Positions 1-6,505 of a stretch of 11,004 nucleotides of DNA are shown piece by piece; position 1 is the first letter of the stretch, and the number at the start of each line of letters is the position of its first letter. The stretch is from contig CAYRAF010000036.1 in NCBI GenBank assembly GCA_964422195.1, forward strand, positions 1 through 11,004. The letters run 5' to 3'. The notes below the pieces were generated by a model, which was not told the DNA's origin, did not search any database, and saw only the letters and a program-made list of their open reading frames with translations. Position numbers and translations under genes: made by a program. This DNA is from CALVUP01 sp964422195. Lineage in GTDB: Bacteria > Bacillota_I > Bacilli_A > RF39 > UBA660.

Positions 1-1006
1 CTTCTTCTGCGAATATACATCCTGGTGATTTTTCAGATAAATCTACATAACTATGTATTCCAGCATTACTTAATTCTTTATTCATGTCATTAGCTTTATC
101 TATTATACTATCATCTTTTCCAATTGGAATAATTACAACTTGACGAGGTGCGATTCTTGGAGGTAGAACTAATCCATAATCATCAGCATGTACCATAATT
201 ATTGCTGCGATTGCTCTTGTTGTTTTTCCCCAAGTAGTATAATATGCATAATCTTCTTTATTATCTTTATTAGTAAATTTAACATCATAAGCTTTAGAAA
301 ACTTTTGTCCAAAGTAATGAGAAGTTCCATCTTGCAAGCATATACCATTATACATTAAGTCTTCATTAGTTAAAGTAAATTCTGCTCCAGCAAACTTTTC
401 TTTATTTGTTTTTTTACCAGTGATTGATGGAATAGCAAGTATTTCATGATTAAACCATCTATATACTTCCATCATTTGTTCAGTTTCTTTTATAGCTTCT
501 TCTTCAGTTGCATGAACAGTATGTCCTTCTTGCCATAAAAACTCTCTACTTCTTAAGAATGGTCTTGTTTCTTTTTCATATCTAAAAACATTACACCATT
601 GATTATAAAGTTTAGGTAAATCTTTGTATGATTTAAGATGTTTTTTATAATAATCACAAAATAGAGTTTCTGATGTAGAACGAATAGCCAATCTTTCATC
701 AAATTTCTTATCTCCAACTTCAGTAACCCAAATTAATTCTGGAGCAAATCCTTCAATTAGTTCTTTTTCTTGATTGAAAAGACTTTCTGGTACTAAAAGT
801 GGCATTTGTACATTAACATGTCCAAGTTCTTTAAACTTCTTATCCATTATACTTTGAATTTTTTCCCATATTGCATATCCATTTGGTTCAATAGCAATAC
901 ATCCTTTTACTGATGTATAATCAGCAAGATGAGCTGCTCTTACTACATCTGTATACCATTTAGCAAAATCTACATCTCTACTTGTTATCTTTTCATTTCC
1001 ATTCAT
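1..1006 (-). CDS. proS: Prolyl-tRNA synthetase, ProS type 3 (3' end beyond window)
   Basis: Charges tRNA-Pro with proline in the cytoplasm. I translated 335 residues; the frame is open to the left edge, so about the last 145 residues of a usual ~480-residue protein are missing. Class II motifs are visible: motif 1 around residues 61-78 (ending in QMPLLVPESLF), the RSTSET substrate-pocket motif at 109-114, motif 2 at about 138-164 (FRYEKETRPFLRSREFLWQE), and motif 3 at about 259-287 with WGKTTR, LVLPPRIAP and the invariant arginine at 264. The anticodon-binding domain begins near 288. There is no long editing insertion between motifs 2 and 3, which marks the archaeal/eukaryotic-like ProS type found in Mollicutes, many Clostridia and Bacteroidetes rather than the E. 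coli type. The ATG at 1006 follows an AGAAGGTG ribosome binding site. It lies 17 bases after the small upstream gene, so it is the third gene of the cysS unit. The family call is firm. Confidence 0.96.
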   Translation of the reverse strand, partial: MNGNEKITSRDVDFAKWYTDVVRAAHLADYTSVKGCIAIEPNGYAIWEKIQSIMDKKFKELGHVNVQMPLLVPESLFNQEKELIEGFAPELIWVTEVGDKKFDERLAIRSTSETLFCDYYKKHLKSYKDLPKLYNQWCNVFRYEKETRPFLRSREFLWQEGHTVHATEEEAIKETEQMMEVYRWFNHEILAIPSITGKKTNKEKFAGAEFTLTNEDLMYNGICLQDGTSHYFGQKFSKAYDVKFTNKDNKEDYAYYTTWGKTTRAIAAIIMVHADDYGLVLPPRIAPRQVVIIPIGKDDSIIDKANDMNKELSNAGIHSYVDLSEKSPGCIFAEE

Positions 1007-1023
1007 CTATATCACCTTCTATA

Positions 1024-1272
1024 TTATTTTCTTTTAAATACAGATAGTACTTTTTGTTTTATTTCTTCTTGTTTTTCACTTCTTTCTATCTTTCTTAACA
1101 TACTATCAAAATTTTCATCTATTTTTCTTTGTAATTTATTTTCAGACCAATCCACATTAAATGCCATAGTTCTAAAATATGTTTTTGGGCCTTTAATTAT
1201 TGTTAAATTGTATGTACCAATATCTTGAATTGCAATAAAAGTACATTTATCTATGTTATCTTTATCTGTCAT
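1024..1272 (-). CDS. Small unknown protein between cysS and proS
   Basis: An 82-residue protein I do not recognise. The N-terminal half looks beta-rich (CTFIAIQDIGTYNLTIIKG, about residues 10-28). The C-terminal half (about 45-82) is a strongly charged likely helix ending in a lysine/arginine cluster, KVLSVFKRK. There is no signal peptide, membrane segment or cysteine pair. The gene looks real because it has an AGGTGAG ribosome binding site spaced well before ATG 1272, starts 10 bases after the cysS stop, ends 17 bases before proS, and shares their strand. The plus-strand reading of the same DNA has no such context. Co-transcription with two aminoacyl-tRNA synthetases suggests a cytoplasmic role near translation, but that is inference from position only. 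In Bacillus the gene after cysS is Mini-RNase III; this protein is too short and lacks its motifs. Confidence 0.75.
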   Translation of the reverse strand: MTDKDNIDKCTFIAIQDIGTYNLTIIKGPKTYFRTMAFNVDWSENKLQRKIDENFDSMLRKIERSEKQEEIKQKVLSVFKRK

Positions 1273-1282
1273 TATTTCTCAC

Positions 1283-2677
1283 CTATTTTGTTATTTCAAA
1301 TTTTGTTCCTTCCCTTGTATCTATTAATTTTATATTTTTATTTAATAATTCATCTCGAATAGAGTCTGCTAATGCAAAATCTTTATTTTGCTTAGCTGCA
1401 TTTCTTTCTTCTATTTTTTTATTTATATAATCTTCATCTATATCTAATTCTTTTTCTTCTTCAATTAGGTTAAGTCCTAATACTTTATCAAAGTCTTCTG
1501 TTAAATATAATCTTGTAAAATCAGAAAGTTCATTATCTTTTAACATATCATAAAGAATAGTAATCATCATTGGTGTATTTAAATCATCTTCAATTGCTTT
1601 TTTAAACTTATCTTGATAATAATCTATTTTACTCTCATGTAAATCCGGAGTATTATCAAGTGATTTTATTTTATTCTTTAATTTATTATAAGTACTTGCT
1701 GCTTGATCTAGCGCTTCATATGAAAATACTAATTGTTTTCTATAATTAGAGTTTAAACACATAAAACGATATGCTAGTGGGTCATATCCTTTTTCTTCAA
1801 GTAATGATACTGTTAAAAATTCTCCTTTTGATTTACTCATTTTACCTGTTTTATCATTCAAAAATCCTAAATGAACCCAAGTACTGCACCATTTATGCCC
1901 AAGATACGCCTCACTCTGAGCAATTTCATTAGTATGATGTGGAAATACTGCATCTTCTGCTCCACAATGAATATCTAAGTATTCTCCTAAATATTTAATA
2001 GCAATACCACTACATTCAATATGCCATCCAGGATAACCTACTCCCCATGGAGAATCCCATTTTAATTCTTGGGAATCAAATTTAGAATTAGTAAACCAAA
2101 GACCAAAGTCAAATGGATTCTTTTTAGCAGAATCTTCTTCTACATCTTCACGAACAGCAACCAATAAATCATCGCTATTTCTTCCAGAAAGCTCATAATA
2201 ATTAGGTATTTTTGTTGTATCAAAGTATACATTACCATCTGCAAGATAAGCATATCCATCTTGAAGTAATTTCTCTATCATCTTGATATACATATCAATA
2301 TTATCTGTGGCTTTACTTACTACATCTGGCCACCTAACATTTAACTTTTCACAATCCTTTTGAAAAGCTTCTGTATAAAACTGCGCTATATCATGAGCTG
2401 ACTTATGTTCACGCTCCATAGCTACAGCCATTTTATCATCTCCAGTATCACCATCACTTGTCATATGACCAACATCAGTAATATTCATAACCCTTTCTAC
2501 ATCATATCCAATATATAAAAGGCCTTTTTCTAATATATCTTCTGAAATATATGTTCTTAAATTACCTATATGAGCATAATGATAAACAGTAGGACCACAA
2601 GTATACATTCTTATAACCCCTTCTTCATACGGTTTAACTTCTTCTATTTTTTTAGTTAAAGTATTGTATAATTTCAT
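1283..2677 (-). CDS. cysS: Cysteinyl-tRNA synthetase
   Basis: Class I synthetase that attaches cysteine to tRNA-Cys. It has 464 residues, matching the usual ~465. Visible signatures are HIGN at 36-39 (the HIGH motif), KMSKS at 279-283, and the four catalytic zinc ligands C27, C222, H247 and E251, which have the same spacing as in E. coli (H then E four residues later). The TCGPTVY and PGWHIECSG motifs are intact. The zinc loop reads FPHHTNEIAQSEA where most bacteria have HHENEIAQSEA, so one non-ligand acid is replaced by threonine. ATG 2677 follows a near-perfect AGGAGGG ribosome binding site, with a strong sigma-A promoter just upstream. It is the first gene of a cysS-small gene-proS unit with spacings of 10 and 17 bases. 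Confidence 0.98.
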   Translation of the reverse strand: MKLYNTLTKKIEEVKPYEEGVIRMYTCGPTVYHYAHIGNLRTYISEDILEKGLLYIGYDVERVMNITDVGHMTSDGDTGDDKMAVAMEREHKSAHDIAQFYTEAFQKDCEKLNVRWPDVVSKATDNIDMYIKMIEKLLQDGYAYLADGNVYFDTTKIPNYYELSGRNSDDLLVAVREDVEEDSAKKNPFDFGLWFTNSKFDSQELKWDSPWGVGYPGWHIECSGIAIKYLGEYLDIHCGAEDAVFPHHTNEIAQSEAYLGHKWCSTWVHLGFLNDKTGKMSKSKGEFLTVSLLEEKGYDPLAYRFMCLNSNYRKQLVFSYEALDQAASTYNKLKNKIKSLDNTPDLHESKIDYYQDKFKKAIEDDLNTPMMITILYDMLKDNELSDFTRLYLTEDFDKVLGLNLIEEEKELDIDEDYINKKIEERNAAKQNKDFALADSIRDELLNKNIKLIDTREGTKFEITK

Positions 2678-2700
2678 AAGTCCCTCCTAAATTTCTTTAT

Positions 2701-2729
2701 ATAATACTATATTAAGTATCTCTAGTCAA
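2701..2729 (-). promoter_or_regulatory. Sigma-A promoter of the cysS unit
   Basis: On the minus strand a -35 TTGACT (2724-2729) is followed after exactly 17 bases by a -10 TATTAT (2701-2706). Initiation would fall near 2694, giving a leader of roughly 17 bases that holds only the AGGAGGG ribosome binding site. That leaves no space for a T-box riboswitch, which controls synthetase operons in many Firmicutes. Confidence 0.75.
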
Positions 2730-2744
2730 TTATAACACATAAAT

Positions 2745-2773
2745 AAAAGATGAGCAGCAAATACTCATCTTTT
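2745..2773 (-). terminator. Intrinsic terminator after the NAGPA-like gene
   Basis: Perfect 10-bp inverted repeat AAAAGATGAG (2745-2754) / CTCATCTTTT (2764-2773) around a 9-base loop. On the minus strand it is followed by TATTT, and it lies 15 bases after the TAG stop at 2788. The opposite strand also ends in a T run, so it could work in both directions, though no plus-strand gene points at it. Confidence 0.8.
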
Positions 2774-2787
2774 TTTACTTTTCTTTA

Positions 2788-3831
2788 CTATTTTAATAAA
2801 CCAAATCCTGATACAACGTATCTTCCACCTTCAACAACAGTACCATATACTGTTTTTGGTTTATTAATAAGTTTGTTTTTAACAACTAATTGTGAAGAAG
2901 TACCTCCATCTAAATTAGCAGCATTATATGCACCATATAATGATAATGTGTCAGCCATTTCTATTAGTGTTGGTCCATTAGTATGAACACCTTCTGTAAC
3001 TAAGAATAATACTACTCCATCTTTTCTTTGAGCAATTGCTACACGAGCTGCTCTATCATATCCACCAGCACCACTTTGAGTTGATATTTTCTTTCCATTT
3101 ACTATTAAGAAAGGTCCAAACTCTAAGGCATCACGTATTCCCATATTTAATGCTTGTTGTCCTGTCATATTAGATAAAACTAATTTGTTATCTTTATTAA
3201 AACCAATAATTGGTGCTTTTCCATCATGATCAGACCAAATTATCTTACTATCTTTAATTAAATATCCTTTTGGAATATCGCTACCCCAACCTGTAGTATC
3301 TTGAAATCTACCACCATTAATACATACTAATCCTCCATGTCTTTTACACATAGATAATACTGTTTCAGCACCTGTACCAGTATTAAATGATTTTGATGTT
3401 ATTAACTTAACTTTTGCAGGATTATATATTGCTACCATATGCCCTTCATAATTACCTACTTTTACATCAAATGATTTATAATCATTATTGCCTTTTTCTC
3501 TTTTTAATACCATCTCATCATACTTATTCTTATAATGATCTTTTTCTGATGTATCTATAACTATTTCATCTAAATTAACTTCATCTGTTAAATATACATA
3601 AGCATTTAAAGCTTTAACTTTTTCAATAGTTTCATCACTGTAAAAAGTGTGTGCTAACCAACCATGAGTTTTTGTAGTTAAAGCAGTTGATATAAACATA
3701 TTTCTAAATTCATGAAAAGGACCATAGAACACAAAGAAACAACCTGCCATTAATATATCTAGTATTATAAATAGTATAGTAGTTTTCCTAATTCTTCTTT
3801 GTTTTTTGCTTTTTTTCTTTCTTCTTGCCAT
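2788..3831 (-). CDS. Membrane-anchored phosphodiester glycosidase (NAGPA-like domain)
   Basis: A 347-residue protein with a very basic N-terminus (MARRKKKSKKQRRIRK), one membrane helix at about 18-36, then an extracytoplasmic part. Residues ~150-347 carry the phosphodiester glycosidase / DUF2233 (NAGPA) signatures: INGG at 171-174, FGPFLIVNGK, RAARVAIAQRKDG, GPTLIEMADTLSLYGAYNA, and NLDGG at 306-310. This family includes the mammalian mannose-6-phosphate uncovering enzyme. Bacterial members are often linked to exopolysaccharide or cell-wall glycan metabolism, but the substrate here cannot be told. NLDGG is followed by TSS where NLDGGGSS is commoner. ATG 3831 is preceded by GGAGGTG lying inside the end of the upstream gene, with one base between that gene's TAG and this ATG, so the two are probably translationally coupled. 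Both share a GCF-FYG motif at the outer membrane face. Confidence 0.9.
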   Translation of the reverse strand: MARRKKKSKKQRRIRKTTILFIILDILMAGCFFVFYGPFHEFRNMFISTALTTKTHGWLAHTFYSDETIEKVKALNAYVYLTDEVNLDEIVIDTSEKDHYKNKYDEMVLKREKGNNDYKSFDVKVGNYEGHMVAIYNPAKVKLITSKSFNTGTGAETVLSMCKRHGGLVCINGGRFQDTTGWGSDIPKGYLIKDSKIIWSDHDGKAPIIGFNKDNKLVLSNMTGQQALNMGIRDALEFGPFLIVNGKKISTQSGAGGYDRAARVAIAQRKDGVVLFLVTEGVHTNGPTLIEMADTLSLYGAYNAANLDGGTSSQLVVKNKLINKPKTVYGTVVEGGRYVVSGFGLLK

Positions 3832-3832
3832 A

Positions 3833-5383
3833 CTACACCTCCAAAATGAATGGATCTTTTATAGTTCCACTACCACTCTTAATTTTTAGATTATCTTTGA
3901 TTACTATTGCTGGTCTATAATATTCATATGAATAAACATAAGACTCAAGTAATGAATGGCCATAAATATATACCATAGTATCTTCTGCTGGAGTTAATGT
4001 ATAGTAATAATCACTAAACATACCAAGTTTTAAATCAGAAGCTGAAAGTAATCCAATATATGCTTCTACTGTTTCACTTGCCGTATCTTCATAGCTTGTT
4101 TTATATTTTCCTATTTCCCATTTATTCTTAACTAATTTATCTTTATAACTCATATCTTTATAATATATATTATTTAAATAACTAGCTATTGAACCATTAT
4201 CATTAGGATCATATGAGTTTTTATTGTTTGAGAATACTCTAGCTTTAACTGAAGTATCAAGATCTGCAAGTGTAAGTTTTAAAGTATCTTTATTATTACC
4301 ATATACTACCCATTTATCCTCTCCAAGTTGTACATAAGATCCAAATTTAATCTTTTTACTTTCTTTTTCGATTTTATATGGATTATCTATAGTTCCTTTT
4401 CCACCTAATAATACATTAGTATTTTTCAATACAACAACTGGTTTAACTTGATAAAATTCTTTAGTACTACTAGCAACTAAGTTATGTCCTGATGCAGACC
4501 AGACATTCTTATTATCTTTAGTATTATATAACCAAATAGAGTCATCTTCATCAGATAAGTACGTTGAATCATTATTAATACTATTCAATAAATCACTAAT
4601 ATCAGGTAATTTAACATAATTATTAGAATTTGATTCTTTACATGATAGTTTTGTTAAATCTGATATCTTATCTTCACATACTATTGCTTTAGCTAATTTT
4701 TTAGTATCTAAGTACTGTTTAAATTCTTTATTTAAATACTTACTTACATCTGATTTAGAAAATTTACTGTTAGTTGTATCATATGGCATTATATTAATAG
4801 GATTATCAAGTACTATTTCTAAAGTATTATCACTAGAAATCTTTATTATTCTCCATGTTAAATTAGAATATCTAATATAGTTATTAACTTCTTTTCCTTT
4901 AAAAACATGATTACCCGATTCACGGTATAATCCATCACCTTCTATTACAATTTTAGAGTTTTTCATAATAGATCTAGCAAGTAATTCTTTCCCATCACTT
5001 GTTTTTGGATGATATTCTTTATAATATTTTATTGCTCTTGAACCATAAAATACAAAACATCCTAGCATAAACAATAAGCTTATTAAACAAAATATTGTTT
5101 GTCCAATTCCTTTTTTTAATTTTCTTTTTTTTCTTCTTTTACCCATATCTTCTTCTTTATCATCCTCTATATCATTTTCTTCTATATCATCATCTAAAAT
5201 TTTTTCTAATTTTTTTTCTTCCTCGCGTCTTTCTTTTTTAGATGCTTTTTTTTCTTTGATAGGTTTTTCTTTTTTCTTATCTTCGTTTTCTAATAAGTTT
5301 TCATATCTTGAAGCTCTAGTTTTGGGTTTTTCTATTACTTCTTCATCTAAACTAAGTATTTCTATATCTTTTTTATCTTCCAT
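3833..5383 (-). CDS. Membrane-anchored protein with two copies of an extracellular repeat domain
   Basis: 516 residues. I chose ATG 5383 because GGAGTG sits just upstream; the earlier in-frame ATG at 5434 lies in the -35 element. Layout: a highly charged cytoplasmic region (1-92, with acidic and basic runs), one membrane helix (~93-113, ending GCFVFYG), then an extracytoplasmic part of two related domains. Copy 1 (~145-340) contains NNYIRYSNLTWRIIKI and ends VVVLKNTNVLLGGKGTIDNP. Copy 2 (~343-516) begins KIKFGSYVQLGEDKWVV and ends AIVIKDNLKIKSGSGTIKDP. The pattern resembles the 'xxWRIIxI ... RPVxxLKxxxxxxxGxGTxxxPY' type domains (DUF6273-like) of surface proteins in gut Firmicutes and Mollicutes-like bacteria; that link is from memory. 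Function is unknown. It is first in a two-gene unit with the NAGPA-like enzyme, so it may help that enzyme at the cell surface. Confidence 0.85.
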   Translation of the reverse strand: MEDKKDIEILSLDEEVIEKPKTRASRYENLLENEDKKKEKPIKEKKASKKERREEEKKLEKILDDDIEENDIEDDKEEDMGKRRKKRKLKKGIGQTIFCLISLLFMLGCFVFYGSRAIKYYKEYHPKTSDGKELLARSIMKNSKIVIEGDGLYRESGNHVFKGKEVNNYIRYSNLTWRIIKISSDNTLEIVLDNPINIMPYDTTNSKFSKSDVSKYLNKEFKQYLDTKKLAKAIVCEDKISDLTKLSCKESNSNNYVKLPDISDLLNSINNDSTYLSDEDDSIWLYNTKDNKNVWSASGHNLVASSTKEFYQVKPVVVLKNTNVLLGGKGTIDNPYKIEKESKKIKFGSYVQLGEDKWVVYGNNKDTLKLTLADLDTSVKARVFSNNKNSYDPNDNGSIASYLNNIYYKDMSYKDKLVKNKWEIGKYKTSYEDTASETVEAYIGLLSASDLKLGMFSDYYYTLTPAEDTMVYIYGHSLLESYVYSYEYYRPAIVIKDNLKIKSGSGTIKDPFILEV

Positions 5384-5405
5384 ATTATCACTCCAACTAT
5401 ATAAA

Positions 5406-5434
5406 ATTATATCAAAATATTTATAATTATTCAA
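5406..5434 (-). promoter_or_regulatory. Sigma-A promoter of the two-gene surface unit
   Basis: Minus-strand -35 TTGAAT (5429-5434), a 17-base spacer, then a consensus -10 TATAAT (5406-5411) preceded by TGA. It lies 23 bases above ATG 5383 and follows the terminator of the gene before. Its position rules out translation from the upstream in-frame ATG at 5434. Confidence 0.75.
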
Positions 5435-5453
5435 CAGTATATGACAAATAAAA

Positions 5454-5477
5454 AGAAGCTATTTGCTTTTAGCTTCT
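5454..5477 (-). terminator. Intrinsic terminator overlapping the stop of the 116-residue gene
   Basis: Perfect 8-bp inverted repeat AGAAGCTA (5454-5461) / TAGCTTCT (5470-5477) with an 8-base loop. On the minus strand it continues into TTTTATTT. The TAG stop at 5459-5461 lies inside the descending arm, so the last codons of the gene form part of the hairpin. Confidence 0.75.
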
Positions 5478-5809
5478 ATTTCATTAAGATTTAATGCTCC
5501 ATATTTTGTATGCATACGATCTAATATAGCTTTTTCTTTGGTATTAGTCAATTCGTCTATAACCTTTTTACCTACTTGATCATATATAGTAATCATATTT
5601 TTATCATCTTCTATTTCTACAACATCAACATCATCAGATGTAAAAGAGCTTTCTTCTAATTCAGCAAAATCTCCAAAAAAAGCAATATGACCTTGATAAA
5701 ACTTATTAATATCACTACCATCATATTCAGAATCAATAGTCATAGCTAATTCATTTTCTTTATTTTTATAATTATTCCATGCTTCTAACAATTCTTTACT
5801 ATTTGCCAT
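5459..5809 (-). CDS. Acidic 116-residue protein of unknown function
   Basis: I do not recognise this protein. The start at ATG 5809 (MANSKELLEAWNN) is supported by AGGAGTG at a good distance; an in-frame ATG at 5863 falls in the upstream -35 region and has no ribosome binding site. The protein is small, acidic and soluble-looking, with no signal peptide or membrane helix. Residues 1-25 and 78-105 look helical, and the middle (about 50-75) holds an acidic stretch ending VDVVEIEDDK. It sits alone between two terminators (5868-5893 upstream, 5454-5477 downstream), so it is probably a single-gene unit. In Bacillus the gene after khpA is ylqD, a coiled-coil protein of similar length. I see no clear likeness to YlqD, but a very distant relation cannot be excluded from the sequence alone. 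Confidence 0.75.
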   Translation of the reverse strand: MANSKELLEAWNNYKNKENELAMTIDSEYDGSDINKFYQGHIAFFGDFAELEESSFTSDDVDVVEIEDDKNMITIYDQVGKKVIDELTNTKEKAILDRMHTKYGALNLNEIEAKSK

Positions 5810-5833
5810 TATATCACTCCTATCTTTAATTAA

Positions 5834-5863
5834 AACGTAACATTTATCAAGTAATAAAGTCAA
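5834..5863 (-). promoter_or_regulatory. Possible promoter of the 116-residue gene
   Basis: Minus-strand TTGACT (5858-5863) is followed after 18 bases by TACGTT (5834-5839), with TG one base upstream as in extended -10 sites. The -35 is good but the -10 matches only part of the consensus. It starts right after the T run of the khpA terminator, where an independent promoter would be expected. Confidence 0.4.
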
Positions 5864-5867
5864 TAAA

Positions 5868-5893
5868 AAAAGCTTACATGGTTGTAAACTTTT
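5868..5893 (-). terminator. Intrinsic terminator of the rpsP-khpA unit
   Basis: An 11-bp stem, 5868-5878 against 5883-5893, with one G-U pair on the RNA and a four-base ACCA loop. It is followed on the minus strand by a run of six T. It begins seven bases after the khpA stop. Confidence 0.85.
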
Positions 5894-5899
5894 GTCTTA

Positions 5900-6148
5900 T
5901 TAGTAGCTTTCTATATTAATTCTAACTTTTTTATTTTCTTTTAGATAACTACTTGCTTGTACTAAAGTACGAATAGCATTAGCAATTTTACCATCTTTAC
6001 CAATAACTCTTCCCATGTCATCTTCATCAACCATTGCTTGAATCAAAATAACATTTTCTTCATCTGTTTCAAATTCTTTTACTGAAACAGATTCTTTATT
6101 TTCAACTAAAGCAAGTATTATTTCTTTTGTTAATTCTACTAAATCCAT
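5900..6148 (-). CDS. khpA: KhpA, KH-domain RNA-binding protein (YlqC family)
   Basis: 82 residues, nearly the same as B. subtilis YlqC. A single KH domain fills the protein, with the RNA-binding GxxG loop GKDG at 50-53 inside MGRVIGKDGKIANAIR. In Gram-positive bacteria KhpA pairs with KhpB/Jag as a small-RNA and mRNA-binding complex linked to cell division and elongation; that role is from the family. ATG 6148 is two bases after the rpsP TAA, and its AGGTGAG ribosome binding site lies within the last codons of rpsP, so translation is probably coupled. The rpsP-khpA pair is the conserved Bacillus order, but ylqD, rimM and trmD do not follow: a terminator ends the unit. Confidence 0.95.
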   Translation of the reverse strand: MDLVELTKEIILALVENKESVSVKEFETDEENVILIQAMVDEDDMGRVIGKDGKIANAIRTLVQASSYLKENKKVRINIESY

Positions 6149-6150
6149 AA

Positions 6151-6429
6151 TTACTCACCTTTTTTAGATTTTGAATCAGCAAACTTTTTCATAGTACCAT
6201 TTTTTGATAATAAGTTTCTAACAGTATCTGATGGAATAGCACCATTATTTAACCATTTTAAAGCTACTTCTTCATTTATCTTTACTTCAGCTGGATTTGT
6301 TAATGGATTATAAGTTCCGATTAATTCTAAATATTCTCCATCTCTTTTTCTTCTAGAATCGCTAGCAACAATTCTATACATTGGTCTTTTCTTTGCTCCC
6401 ATTCTTGTTAATCTTAATTTAACTGCCAT
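6151..6429 (-). CDS. rpsP: 30S ribosomal protein S16
   Basis: 92 residues; bacterial S16 is usually 80-95. The N-terminus MAVKLRLTRMGAKKRPMYRI and the block SRRKRDGEYLELIGTYNPLT are diagnostic. S16 helps assemble the 5' domain of 16S rRNA. I start at ATG 6429, which has GGAGGG upstream. The in-frame ATG at 6456 lies at the expected transcription start, five bases after the -10, so it is not used. The C-terminus is a basic tail (KKFADSKSKKGE). It is the first gene of the rpsP-khpA unit, with its own consensus promoter. Confidence 0.98.
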   Translation of the reverse strand: MAVKLRLTRMGAKKRPMYRIVASDSRRKRDGEYLELIGTYNPLTNPAEVKINEEVALKWLNNGAIPSDTVRNLLSKNGTMKKFADSKSKKGE

Positions 6430-6460
6430 TTTTCTTCCCTCCATTTCTAAATACATTAGT

Positions 6461-6489
6461 ATTATAACTTAATCATCTACATCTGTCAA
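6461..6489 (-). promoter_or_regulatory. Perfect sigma-A promoter of rpsP-khpA
   Basis: Minus-strand TTGACA (6484-6489), a 17-base spacer and TATAAT (6461-6466): both hexamers match the consensus exactly at ideal spacing, as expected for a ribosomal protein gene. The -35 begins 17 bases after the cotE stop. Confidence 0.9.
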
Positions 6490-6505
6490 CATTTTTTTAT
6501 TAACA

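Noticed and set aside
929..1228. Plus-strand open frame of 99 codons
   Set aside because: It overlaps proS and the 82-residue gene antisense, has no ribosome binding site, and its composition (runs of F, S, I, L, Y) is the reverse image of lysine/glutamate-rich coding DNA.
2678..2787. T-box or other riboswitch before cysS
   Set aside because: The only hairpin is the terminator of the preceding gene, and it lies upstream of the cysS promoter.
5429..5434. Earlier ATG (5434) for the repeat-domain membrane protein
   Set aside because: It lies inside the -35 hexamer, so it would not be on the transcript; ATG 5383 has GGAGTG.
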